This document shows positions 8,298-15,124 of a DNA stretch of 15,124 nucleotides, piece by piece; positions within the stretch are counted from its first letter, which is position 1, and every line of letters starts with the position of its first letter. The notes under the pieces were generated by a model. That model was not told the origin of the DNA, did no database searches, and worked only from the letters and a program-made list of their open reading frames with translations. Source of the DNA: Candidatus Firestoneibacteriota bacterium (GTDB taxonomy: Bacteria; JACRDZ01). Made by a program: the position numbers and the translations under genes. The stretch spans positions 1 through 15,124 of the forward strand of contig JACRDZ010000109.1 in the NCBI GenBank assembly GCA_016212735.1. The letters are read 5' to 3'.

Positions 8298-8302
8298 AAG
8301 AT

Positions 8303-8809
8303 ATTATTAAAGAACCATTAATCAATAATATGATACGTGCTGATAAAGTACGTGTTATTGGAGTAGATGGACAACATGCTGGAGTTATGTCTGTAAAAGA
8401 AGCACTACAAATAGCTTTTTCACTGGGATTAGACCTTGTTGAGGTATCTTCAGATGCCAATCCGCCTGTATGTAAAATAATAAATTATGGTAAATATAAA
8501 TATGAATTAAGCAAAAAGTCTAAAGAATCCAAAAAACATCAAAAAATGATTATACTTAAAGAAGTAAAAATAAGCCCATCTATTGGTGAACATGATTTAT
8601 TAATAAAAATTAATTATATCCGCAAGTTTTTAGAATCAGGACATAAAGTTAAGATTACTATTAATTTTAAAGGCAGACAGATAACGCATACTGAATTTGG
8701 AATGAATATTATGAATAATATTATACAGAACCTTAATGATATTATTCATATTGAAAAGAATCCTCTTATGGAAGGTTCCAATATGATAATGATGGCTATT
8801 CCAAAATAA
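8303..8809 (+). CDS. infC: Translation initiation factor IF-3, ATT start codon
   Basis: IF-3 binds the 30S subunit, checks start-codon and initiator-tRNA pairing, and prevents early 50S joining. From the ATT at 8303 the product is 168 residues (MIKEPLINNMIRADKVRVIG), normal for the family. The N-domain covers about 9-80 (with LDLVEVSSDANPPVCKIINYGKYKYE) and the C-domain about 85-168 (KEVKISPSIGEHDLLIKINYIRKFLE, then HKVKITINFKGRQITHTE). Starting at the first ATG (8330) would remove the conserved 'IN..IR' beginning; an in-frame stop at 8297-8299 limits extension. The adjacent ATT at 8306 is an alternative but is less well spaced. AUU starts are known for infC and allow IF-3 to repress its own translation. 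It is the first gene of the translation operon, followed by rpmI. Confidence 0.93.
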   Translation: MIKEPLINNMIRADKVRVIGVDGQHAGVMSVKEALQIAFSLGLDLVEVSSDANPPVCKIINYGKYKYELSKKSKESKKHQKMIILKEVKISPSIGEHDLLIKINYIRKFLESGHKVKITINFKGRQITHTEFGMNIMNNIIQNLNDIIHIEKNPLMEGSNMIMMAIPK

Positions 8810-8895
8810 AAGACATAATTCTTTATTATATAAATTATTTTTATATAAAACAGCTAAAATATTAAATATTTGACCTATAAAGGAGACAGATTTTT

Positions 8896-9093
8896 ATGCC
8901 TAAGTTAAAAACAAATAAAGGCGCAGCTAAAAGATTTAAAATTACAAAAAGCGGCAGTGTAAAAAGAAATAAAGCTTTTGGTAATCATATACTAACTAAA
9001 AAAAGCTCTAAAAGAAAACGATTAGCCAAACAGCGTTGTATGACATCCAAAACAGAAGAAAAAAATATTAAAAAATTAATCCCTTATCTTTAA
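8896..9093 (+). CDS. rpmI: 50S ribosomal protein L35
   Basis: This 65-residue, very basic protein starts [31 protein letters not shown], the standard L35 pattern, and continues with [16 protein letters not shown]. It is a structural protein of the large ribosomal subunit. AAGGAG (8880-8885) sits ten bases before the ATG. The 86-base gap after infC holds only an AT-rich inverted repeat. The gene lies between infC and rplT, the classic order. Its stop codon lies within a short hairpin (9083-9099). Confidence 0.97.
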   Translation: MPKLKTNKGAAKRFKITKSGSVKRNKAFGNHILTKKSSKRKRLAKQRCMTSKTEEKNIKKLIPYL

Positions 9094-9099
9094 GATAAG
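9083..9099 (+). other. Short inverted repeat spanning the rpmI stop codon
   Basis: CTTATCTT (9083-9090) and AAGATAAG (9092-9099) are exact complements around one central base; as RNA this gives a 7-bp stem with a three-base loop containing part of the TAA. No T tract follows directly, so it is not an obvious terminator. It may affect L35/L20 coupling or mRNA processing, or may be chance. Confidence 0.3.
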
Positions 9100-9124
9100 A
9101 TTATTTTGACAGGAGATTAAGAAA

Positions 9125-9484
9125 ATGCCAAGAGTGAAAAGTAGCAGTGTTTCACGTAAAAAGAAGAAAAAAGTTTTTAAATTAGCAAAGGGCTATTATG
9201 GAGGGAAAAGCCGTCTTTCCCGTACAGCTCAAGAAGCAGTTGCACGAGCCTTAGTCTATGCTTATCGAGATCGTAAAGTAAGAAAACGTGAATTCAGAAA
9301 AATCTGGATTACCAGGATAAATGCAAAAGTTCGTGAAAATGGTCTTACTTATAATCATTTTATTAACGGGTTGAAAAAATCTAATATAAACATCAATCGT
9401 AAAATTCTTGCTGAAATGGCTGTTTTTGATGATGCTGGATTTAATAAATTAATAAGCATAGCTAAAGAAGCTCAAGGAGCTTAA
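9125..9484 (+). CDS. rplT: 50S ribosomal protein L20
   Basis: This 119-residue protein has the L20 signature throughout: MPRVKSSSVSRKKKKKVFKLAKGYYGGKSR, then AYRDRKVRKREFRKIWITRINA and NHFINGLKKSNININRKILAEMA. The basic N-terminal extension and globular C-terminal domain are both complete. L20 binds 23S rRNA early in large-subunit assembly. In several bacteria it also represses its own operon by binding the infC-rpmI leader, which makes it the leading candidate ligand for the attenuator before infC. AGGAG at 9111-9115 sits nine bases before the ATG. Confidence 0.97.
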   Translation: MPRVKSSSVSRKKKKKVFKLAKGYYGGKSRLSRTAQEAVARALVYAYRDRKVRKREFRKIWITRINAKVRENGLTYNHFINGLKKSNININRKILAEMAVFDDAGFNKLISIAKEAQGA

Positions 9485-9509
9485 TATTTCCCTTTTATGG
9501 AGAAATTAA

Positions 9510-10316
9510 ATGCGAATATCAAAAGCCCTTAAGAAAAAAATTAAACTTGTCTGTGCTTTAAAAGACAAAAAAATCCGCATTAAAGAGAATAAAATATTAC
9601 TGGAAGGTTTTAATATTATCGAAAAAGCTATGGATGCACAGCTTGATTTTTATTTTATACTCTATGATAAAAACATATTAAAAAATAAGCATAGTAAAAA
9701 TATTTTAAATAAATATATAAAAGACGGTATAGAATGTATACAAATTCCACACAATCTTTTTTCTGAAATTTCAAATATAGAAATTTCCAATGGAATCATT
9801 GCTGTTGCCGAACGAAAAGAATTCAGTTCAACACAGCTTCCGCTTAATAAAGAAAATAGTCTACTTCTTATTCTTGATACAATATGTGACTCAAAAAGTA
9901 TTGGTTTGATAATTCTTACTGCTTTAGCTTCTGGCGCATGCGGAGTAATTGTTACAAAAGGTTGTGTTGATATTTATAATCCAAAGACTATACGTTCAAG
10001 TATGGGAGCTATTTTTAATATACCTGTAGTAAAAGTTGCAAATCTTAATGAAACAATCACTTTGCTTAAAAAAAATAATATATCAATTATAGCAATTGAT
10101 ATAAATGCTAAAAAAAATTATTTATCATATCAATATAAAGGTAAAATTGCATTACTTTTGGGAAATGAATCAAATGGTCTTAAATCTGCTCATGCTTCAA
10201 AAGCTAATGAAATTTTAACTATTCCTTTATCAAGTAGCCTAAAATCTTTTAATGCAGCTCTTGCTGCAAGTGTTATTCTTTATGAAAGACTTCGGCAGAA
10301 CCTTCATAGTATTTAG
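9510..10316 (+). CDS. TrmH/SpoU-family RNA 2'-O-methyltransferase homologue with altered motif 1
   Basis: This 268-residue protein has an N-terminal substrate-binding region (about 25-100, including ENKILLEGFNIIEKAM) and a C-terminal SPOUT knot domain (about 118-265). Motif 2 is LLLGNESNGL (215-224, E220 kept) and motif 3 is IPLSSSLKSFNAALAAS (238-254, N248 kept). YNPKTIRSSMGAIFNIPVV is also typical. In motif 1, however, the family's NxGxxxR reads S130-I-G-L-I-I-L136, so both the Asn and the catalytic Arg are replaced. Members normally methylate ribose 2'-OH groups in rRNA or tRNA with S-adenosylmethionine. This one may be inactive, use another residue, or only bind RNA. A TrmH-family gene before pheS is also seen in Bacillus (ysgA). 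GGAGA at 9499-9503 sits six bases before the ATG. Confidence 0.85.
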   Translation: MRISKALKKKIKLVCALKDKKIRIKENKILLEGFNIIEKAMDAQLDFYFILYDKNILKNKHSKNILNKYIKDGIECIQIPHNLFSEISNIEISNGIIAVAERKEFSSTQLPLNKENSLLLILDTICDSKSIGLIILTALASGACGVIVTKGCVDIYNPKTIRSSMGAIFNIPVVKVANLNETITLLKKNNISIIAIDINAKKNYLSYQYKGKIALLLGNESNGLKSAHASKANEILTIPLSSSLKSFNAALAASVILYERLRQNLHSI

Positions 10317-10326
10317 GAACATTTAA

Positions 10327-11343
10327 ATGCAAAAAAAACTTGAGGAAATCCTTAAAGAATGCAAGGAAGCATGCGCTAATTCCAGTTCAAGTCATGACCT
10401 TGAAAATATAAGAATCAAATTTCTAGGCAGAAAAGGTTCTATTACTTCTATTTTAAGAAATATAAATTCTTTAGATAAATCTGAAAAACCAAAAATCGGG
10501 AGCATTGCTAACGAAACAAAAAAACAAATCGAAAAGATAATTTCAGAAACACAAAAAACTTTAAAATCAAAAGAGAAATTACTAAAAATAGAACTGGATG
10601 AAATAGACATTACCCTTCCAGGGAGAAAAAACATCTCAGGAAAATTGCATCCTATTACACAGGTTTTAAATGAAACGATTGAAATTTTTACAAAACTGGG
10701 ATTTCAGATAAAAGAGGGTCCAGAAATAGAACTTGATTATTATAATTTTGAAGCATTAAATTTTCCTTCAGACCACCCTGCACGTGATATGCAGGACACC
10801 TTCTTTGTTGAAGAAAAAATAATTCTACGAACACATACATCTCCTGTTCAGATAAGAACTATGGAAATTGAAAAACCTCCTCTGCGAATTATTGCCCCGG
10901 GCAAAGTTTACAGATGTGATTCTGACATATCACATACACCGATGTTTCATCAAATGGAAGGTTTTATGGTTGATAAAAATATTTCTTTTGCTGATCTAAA
11001 AGGAATGCTGGAACTTTTTATTCATGCTTTTTTCGGTAAAAATACAAAATTAAGATTCAGACCCAGTTTTTTCCCATTTACTGAACCAAGTGCTGAAATC
11101 GATATATCATGTGTTATATGTCATGGAAAAGGATGCAGAGTATGTAAACAAAGCGGCTGGCTTGAAATTTTAGGAGCAGGAATGATAGACCCAGAAGTTT
11201 TTAAATATGTTAAATATGATTCTGAAATTTTTACAGGATTTGCTTTTGGTATGGGTATAGAACGAATATCCATGCTGAAATTCGGGATAACTGATATTAG
11301 ATTATTTTTTGAAAATGACCTCAGATTTTTGCAACAGTTTTAA
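10327..11343 (+). CDS. pheS: Phenylalanine--tRNA ligase alpha subunit
   Basis: This 338-residue catalytic subunit of the alpha2-beta2 enzyme charges tRNA-Phe. The N-terminal coiled-coil arm (about 1-90) is followed by DITLPGR and the class II catalytic core. Motif 2 includes RTHTSPVQIRTM (168-179) and KVYRCDSDISHTPMFHQMEG (193-212); motif 3 is FGMGIERISMLKFGI (307-321). Four cysteines (262, 265, 270, 273; CxxCxxxxCxxC) precede SGWLEILGAGM, as in many bacterial PheS proteins. The protein is full length. The start lies ten bases after the methyltransferase stop with only a weak TAGGA ribosome-binding site, suggesting translational coupling. No T-box or attenuator is visible before it. Confidence 0.97.
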   Translation: MQKKLEEILKECKEACANSSSSHDLENIRIKFLGRKGSITSILRNINSLDKSEKPKIGSIANETKKQIEKIISETQKTLKSKEKLLKIELDEIDITLPGRKNISGKLHPITQVLNETIEIFTKLGFQIKEGPEIELDYYNFEALNFPSDHPARDMQDTFFVEEKIILRTHTSPVQIRTMEIEKPPLRIIAPGKVYRCDSDISHTPMFHQMEGFMVDKNISFADLKGMLELFIHAFFGKNTKLRFRPSFFPFTEPSAEIDISCVICHGKGCRVCKQSGWLEILGAGMIDPEVFKYVKYDSEIFTGFAFGMGIERISMLKFGITDIRLFFENDLRFLQQF

Positions 11344-11359
11344 TATTGGGAGATATGCA

Positions 11360-13771
11360 GTGAAAGTAAGTTATAATTGGCTTAGAGAATATGTACCATT
11401 CAATATAAGTTCTGAAGAATTAGCTGCCAGATTAACATCTGCAGGCTTAGAAGTAGAAATGATTCATAATATTGGTTCAGAACTTCAGGAAATCATTGTA
11501 GGAAAAGTCCTCTCTGTTCAAAAACATCCAAATGCAGATAAATTATCTCTTTGCAAAGTAGATATTGGAGAAGAAAAACTTGATATAATCTGCGGTGCAT
11601 CAAACGTTCAAAAAGATCAGAAAGTCCCTGTTATTTTAATAGGAAGCCGTTTGCCTGACGGTACAAAAATTAATAAAACTAAAATTCGTGATGTATATTC
11701 CTACGGTATGATCTGTTCAGAAAAAGAACTGGGATTAAGCGATAATGCTCTTGGAATAATGGTGCTTCCTGAAGAAATCAACATTGGGAAAAAATTTATC
11801 GATGAGATGTCTTTAAAAGATACTATTTTAGAAATAAATGTTACACCCAACAGACCGGACTGTCTGAGTATAATTGGCATAGCGCGTGAAATTTCATGTC
11901 TATTGCGTTTACCTTTTATAATTCCTGATTATAATTTAAAAGAAGAAGAAAAAGATGTATTTACATTTATAACAATAAATAACCATGTCCCTAATCTATG
12001 TCCTCGTTATACTGCAAGAGTAATATATGATGTTAATGTTGCACCATCACCTCTTTCGATGCGTCAACGTCTTCAATCTGTCGGTATCCGGCCAATAAAC
12101 AACATTGTTGATATAACAAATTATATTTTAATAGAATTTGGACATCCGCTGCATGCGTTCGATTTAAGATTTATAAATGGAAATGTAATTCAAATACGAC
12201 AGGCAAAACAAAAAGAAATATTTGAAACACTTGATAAAATTAAAAGAGAACTAACTTCCGATATGCTCGTAATTGGAGATGATAAAAATGTAATAGCTTT
12301 AGCAGGTATTATGGGCGGACATTTATCAGGGATAAAAGATGATACAACCAGTATTATCTTAGAAAGTGCTTATTTTTCACCATCTTCTGTTCGTAAAACA
12401 TCAAAATTTTTAGGACTTTCAACAGAATCATCATATAGATTTGAGCGCGGAACAGATATTAATGGCCTTGTAAATGCTTCAAAAAAAGCAGCATTTCTTA
12501 TAAATGATCTTTCGGGAGGAAAAATTGCCCGTGGTATGATAGATTCATATCCGCACCACCTGCCGCAAAAAACAGTTTCATTACGCCCTCTAAGAGTTAA
12601 TAAAATACTGGGGACATCTATCCCTTTAACAGAAATAGAAAACATACTTGTAAGACTTAATTTTATCCCAAATAATATTGATAAAACAGATATGATTGAA
12701 TTTACTGTCCCGAGTTTTCGTACAGACATAACACGTGAAATAGATTTAATAGAAGAAGTTGCTCGTATTTTTGGATATGACAGAATAAAAAGCACAATTC
12801 CTATAACTGCATTATCAAATAATTCATTACCAGTTATTCAAAACCTAATAAATAAAGTAAAAAATACTCTTATCTCTCAGGGGATAAATGAAACAATATC
12901 TTATAGTTTTATTTCATCTCTACAGTATGATAAAATATGTCTTCCGTTAGATGATAAAAAACGTCATGCAATCAAAATAAAAAACTGTCTTACTCCTGAA
13001 CAAAGTTTAATGCGCACTCTTCTTTTACCAAGTATGATGAATACTTTAGACCTTAATTTTAAACATGGGAATTTTAATCTGAAATTCTTTGAAATTGGCC
13101 GTGTTTTTCTTCCAGAAGAAGGTTTTGAATTACCTTATGAAGAAATGTATCTAATTATTGCTTTAACCGGTAAATTTTCATCAGGTTGGGACACAAAAGA
13201 ACATGAAGTAGACATTTTTGATTTAAAAGGAATAATGGAAACATTATTAAATAACGTTGGTTTAATAAATTGTAAATTTGTTAAAATAAATTATCCTTCT
13301 TTTAATCCAAACAAATGCTTTAGCATTGTAAATTCAGATATAACTCTCGGAATAGGAGGAGAAATTCATCCAGATGTTTTAGAAAATTATAAATTTGAAC
13401 AACCAATTTTTACTATCGAATTAAGTATAGATAAAATCATGGCTTCAATTTCAAAATTAAATGAAAAAGTTTTTCAGCCATTATCTATATACCCTTCTGT
13501 TACAAGAGACCTGGCTCTCCTTGTAAAAAATAGCACTACATATGAACAAATTATTTCTGTAATTTCTGAAAGCGAGAAACATTTAATAGAAAAGATTGAT
13601 CTATTTGATCTTTTCCAGGGTAAATCAATAGAACCAGGATATAAAAGCATGGCATTCAGAATAATATTCCGTTCACAAAAAAATACCTTGCAAGATGAAG
13701 ATATAAATAAAATAATTAATAAAATATTATTAAATCTTTCAAAAAAACTTAATGTTGAATTAAGAAAGTAA
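11360..13771 (+). CDS. pheT: Phenylalanine--tRNA ligase beta subunit, GTG start
   Basis: This 803-residue beta subunit recognises tRNA-Phe and edits mischarged tyrosine. It begins at GTG (MKVSYNWLREYVPF), with GGGAG at 11348-11352 seven bases upstream. A longer frame from 11309 would overlap pheS and add 17 residues absent from the family. Domains: N-terminal helix and EMAP/OB-type tRNA-binding domain (about 39-150), the B3/B4 editing region (from NVTPNRPDCLSIIGIARE through FGHPLHAFDLR to about 390), B5 (about 405-480, with VPSFRTDITREIDLIEEVARIFGYD), a catalytic-like core domain (about 490-690), and the C-terminal ferredoxin-fold anticodon-binding domain (about 710-803, starting IYPSVTRDLALLV). 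It is complete and lies 16 bases after pheS. Confidence 0.97.
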   Translation: MKVSYNWLREYVPFNISSEELAARLTSAGLEVEMIHNIGSELQEIIVGKVLSVQKHPNADKLSLCKVDIGEEKLDIICGASNVQKDQKVPVILIGSRLPDGTKINKTKIRDVYSYGMICSEKELGLSDNALGIMVLPEEINIGKKFIDEMSLKDTILEINVTPNRPDCLSIIGIAREISCLLRLPFIIPDYNLKEEEKDVFTFITINNHVPNLCPRYTARVIYDVNVAPSPLSMRQRLQSVGIRPINNIVDITNYILIEFGHPLHAFDLRFINGNVIQIRQAKQKEIFETLDKIKRELTSDMLVIGDDKNVIALAGIMGGHLSGIKDDTTSIILESAYFSPSSVRKTSKFLGLSTESSYRFERGTDINGLVNASKKAAFLINDLSGGKIARGMIDSYPHHLPQKTVSLRPLRVNKILGTSIPLTEIENILVRLNFIPNNIDKTDMIEFTVPSFRTDITREIDLIEEVARIFGYDRIKSTIPITALSNNSLPVIQNLINKVKNTLISQGINETISYSFISSLQYDKICLPLDDKKRHAIKIKNCLTPEQSLMRTLLLPSMMNTLDLNFKHGNFNLKFFEIGRVFLPEEGFELPYEEMYLIIALTGKFSSGWDTKEHEVDIFDLKGIMETLLNNVGLINCKFVKINYPSFNPNKCFSIVNSDITLGIGGEIHPDVLENYKFEQPIFTIELSIDKIMASISKLNEKVFQPLSIYPSVTRDLALLVKNSTTYEQIISVISESEKHLIEKIDLFDLFQGKSIEPGYKSMAFRIIFRSQKNTLQDEDINKIINKILLNLSKKLNVELRK

Positions 13772-13783
13772 AGGAGTATATTT

Positions 13784-14095
13784 ATGGCAAAAATAAATTG
13801 CTGGGAATTTAAAAAATGCGGGCGAGAACCTGGTGGAAAAAATTCTATTGAACTTGGTCTTTGTCTCGCATCAATAGATACAGATTATAATGGTATAAAT
13901 AATGGTAAAAATGCAGGCAGGCTTTGTTGGGCGGTGACAGGAACTTTATGCGGATCTGTTGTACAGGGGACATTCGCGGAAAAACGGCTTTCCTGTATGA
14001 CATGCGAATTCTTTAAAAAAGTTAAAGAAGAAGAAGATCCAGATAAATTCGTTCTTTTAAAACCTGGACAGGTATATAAGAAAATTAATAAATGA
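13784..14095 (+). CDS. Two-CW domain protein (small cysteine-rich protein)
   Basis: This 103-residue protein has seven cysteines (6, 12, 27, 48, 56, 71, 74). Two Cys-Trp pairs, INCWEFKKCGREPGG at 4-18 and GRLCWAVTGTLCG at 45-57, give the family its name. CMTCEFF (71-77) forms a CxxC near the end. The cysteine spacing suggests a metal or iron-sulfur ligand, but no biochemical function is known to me for this family. No signal peptide or membrane segment is visible, so it is probably cytoplasmic. AAGGAG (13771-13776) overlaps the pheT stop codon, so it is almost certainly cotranscribed with the phe genes. It converges with feoB, with only six bases between their stop codons and no terminator. 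Confidence 0.8.
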   Translation: MAKINCWEFKKCGREPGGKNSIELGLCLASIDTDYNGINNGKNAGRLCWAVTGTLCGSVVQGTFAEKRLSCMTCEFFKKVKEEEDPDKFVLLKPGQVYKKINK

Positions 14096-14101
14096 GTGAC
14101 C

Positions 14102-15124
14102 TTACAAAGCAATATTAAAGTTGTGTAAAATAAAATTTAGCACTCCACCAATAATAAAAGAATAAATTGTAATAAAAACCATAATTCCAAGTGCTACTTT
14201 CATCCCCCTTTCTTTTATCATTAAAAGAAAAAAAGTTATACAAGGGACAAATAATGTTATTACTACCAGACTTACTACAATCTGTATAGGATTTAATAAT
14301 CCCTTTTGTGCCATCTTGTATAAACCTGCAGCTCCATAATCCCGTCTTAAAAATCCTATAATAAATATTGAAACAGTATCTTCCGGCAGCCCTAAAATCC
14401 CATTAATAATAGGCCCACCTGCATTTTTAATCAAAGATAAAAAACCAAACCAGTCAGTTAAAAATAAAATGATAGTTCCAAGAACAAATAATGGAACTGC
14501 TTCATATATAAACCACTTTGCCCTGGAATACGTTTTCATTAAAATATTTTTTATCTGAGGGAAACGAATTGGAGGGAGCTCAATTAAAAAAAGACTGCGA
14601 TCTCCATGAATTATTTTGGAACCTATATAACCAACAATAAATATTTGAGATATAATTACTCCAAAAATCAAAACAACAGCCTTTGTTGATATTTGTGATG
14701 CAATTCCAAGCATAACTCCTAATTGAGCTGAGCATGGTACTCCAAGAGCTATTAATAATGTCGCAAGAATACGTTCTTTTTTAGTTTCAAGAATTCTTGT
14801 CGTCATACAAGCCATACTTCCACATCCTAATCCAAGAACAAATGGTAGAACTGCTTTACCAGTCATTCCTATTAAACGAAATACTCTGTCTGCCATTACT
14901 GTAAGTCGTGGTAAATATCCGGAATCTTCTAAAAAACTAAATGCAAGAAAAAAAGTAACTATTATAGGTAAAACTATGGAAAATGCATAAGTAATTGCCA
15001 TAGTAAAAATTCCGTAATCTCCAACAAGTAGATTTTGTAAAAATTCCCATGGAAAAATGTGTTTAACAATATTAATAATAACCGGATTAATATATTCCCC
15101 GAATAATTTATTTTCCATTAAATC
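14102..15124 (-). CDS. feoB: Ferrous iron transport protein B, C-terminal membrane part (5' end outside window)
   Basis: The frame stays open to the window edge, so the ATG at 15118 is probably internal and the N-terminal G domain lies outside. About 340 residues of membrane region are present, rich in hydrophobic helices. The FeoB gate landmarks include FGEYINPVI, FLEDSGYLPRLTVMADRV (62-79 from the internal Met), GLGCGSMACMTTRILETKKER (about 96-116), GVPCSAQLGV (126-135) and GFLRRDYGAAGLY (255-267). FeoB imports Fe(II) across the inner membrane. The gate motifs differ from the better-known form (GFGCNVPAI, SCSARLPV), pointing to a divergent subclass. Both gate cysteines, C99 and C129, remain. 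Partner genes feoA or feoC are not seen. It converges on the two-CW gene. Confidence 0.87.
   Translation of the reverse strand, partial: DLMENKLFGEYINPVIINIVKHIFPWEFLQNLLVGDYGIFTMAITYAFSIVLPIIVTFFLAFSFLEDSGYLPRLTVMADRVFRLIGMTGKAVLPFVLGLGCGSMACMTTRILETKKERILATLLIALGVPCSAQLGVMLGIASQISTKAVVLIFGVIISQIFIVGYIGSKIIHGDRSLFLIELPPIRFPQIKNILMKTYSRAKWFIYEAVPLFVLGTIILFLTDWFGFLSLIKNAGGPIINGILGLPEDTVSIFIIGFLRRDYGAAGLYKMAQKGLLNPIQIVVSLVVITLFVPCITFFLLMIKERGMKVALGIMVFITIYSFIIGGVLNFILHNFNIAL

Larger units (their letters stand above)
8135..8302 (+). promoter_or_regulatory. infC leader with terminator/antiterminator attenuator (candidate L20-type autoregulatory leader)
   Basis: Hairpin I (8142-8149 with 8155-8163, one bulge) exposes the loop CATCC (8150-8154). 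Hairpin II pairs CCTTGTAAC (8163-8171) with GTTAACAGGG (8179-8188), with A8182 bulged. The leader ends in an intrinsic terminator (8245-8262 plus T tract). AACCATCC (8147-8154) is the exact complement of GGATGGTT (8245-8252), the 5' arm of that terminator, so long-range pairing would block termination. Separately, TCACCT (8160-8165) is the exact complement of AGGTGA (8291-8296) in the infC ribosome-binding site. In the family at large, the IF3-L35-L20 operon is feedback-controlled by L20 through its leader. That L20 is the ligand here is inference from gene order and structure. Confidence 0.6.

Noticed and set aside
8330..8809. infC start at the first ATG
   Set aside because: It lacks a ribosome-binding site and cuts the conserved IF-3 beginning; the ATT at 8303 fits both.
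8826..8848. AT-only inverted repeat between infC and rpmI
   Set aside because: TTATATAAA/TTTATATAA could form a 9-bp A:U stem, but there is no GC pair or T tract and the base composition makes such repeats expected.
10280..10330. T-box or phenylalanine attenuator before pheS
   Set aside because: Only ten bases separate the methyltransferase stop from pheS; there is no room for a leader, and no Phe-rich leader peptide or terminator is present.
11309..11362. pheT start at ATG 11309 overlapping pheS
   Set aside because: The 17 extra residues are not part of the PheT family, whereas GTG 11360 has a proper ribosome-binding site and yields the standard MKVSYNWL start.
12370..12795. Minus-strand open frame of 141 codons inside pheT
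   Set aside because: It is antisense to a strongly conserved PheT region, shows no family resemblance and has no independent support.

Overview
This is an AT-rich bacterial chromosomal window. It suggests a diderm (Gram-negative-type) bacterium, because it encodes the type II secretion proteins GspC and GspD, the latter an outer-membrane secretin. FeoB and a small cysteine-rich 'two-CW' protein suggest, but do not prove, an anaerobic lifestyle. The M6 protease with fibronectin-like modules and a CFI-box-like tail, together with the two-CW protein, recalls poorly cultivated diderm lineages and deltaproteobacterial-type groups. The phylum cannot be fixed from this sequence alone. There are no insertion sequences, phage genes, CRISPR arrays, tRNAs or rRNAs.

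Layout. (1) Bases 1-1218 hold the 3' part of a large surface or secreted protein: propeller-like repeats interrupted by a jelly-roll-like domain, ending at a strong intrinsic terminator. (2) Bases 1314-4823 on the minus strand encode a 1169-residue secreted M6-type metalloprotease with C-terminal fibronectin-III-like modules. (3) Divergent from it, gspC and gspD (4996-8087) encode the inner-membrane and outer-membrane connecting parts of a type II secretion system; the other gsp genes are not here. (4) A perfect consensus sigma-70 promoter at 8099-8127 begins a translation operon: infC, rpmI, rplT, a TrmH-family methyltransferase-like gene, pheS, pheT and a two-CW protein gene (to 14095). (5) The 3' part of a feoB gene converges on it from the right edge.

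The most informative region is the roughly 170-base leader between that promoter and infC. It contains an intrinsic terminator, an upstream element exactly complementary to the terminator's 5' arm (an antiterminator candidate), two further hairpins and a segment complementary to the infC ribosome-binding site. infC itself almost certainly starts at a non-canonical ATT codon behind a very strong Shine-Dalgarno sequence. This fits feedback control of an IF3-L35-L20 operon, probably by L20, although the leader architecture needs comparative checking.

All intergenic gaps are shorter than 300 bases. The largest are 8088-8302 (promoter and leader) and 4824-4995 (divergent promoter region). I see no wholly new multi-gene system. 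The unusual points are the infC leader, the methyltransferase that lacks two motif-1 residues, the altered CFI-box tail, and the pairing of a variant FeoB with a two-CW protein.
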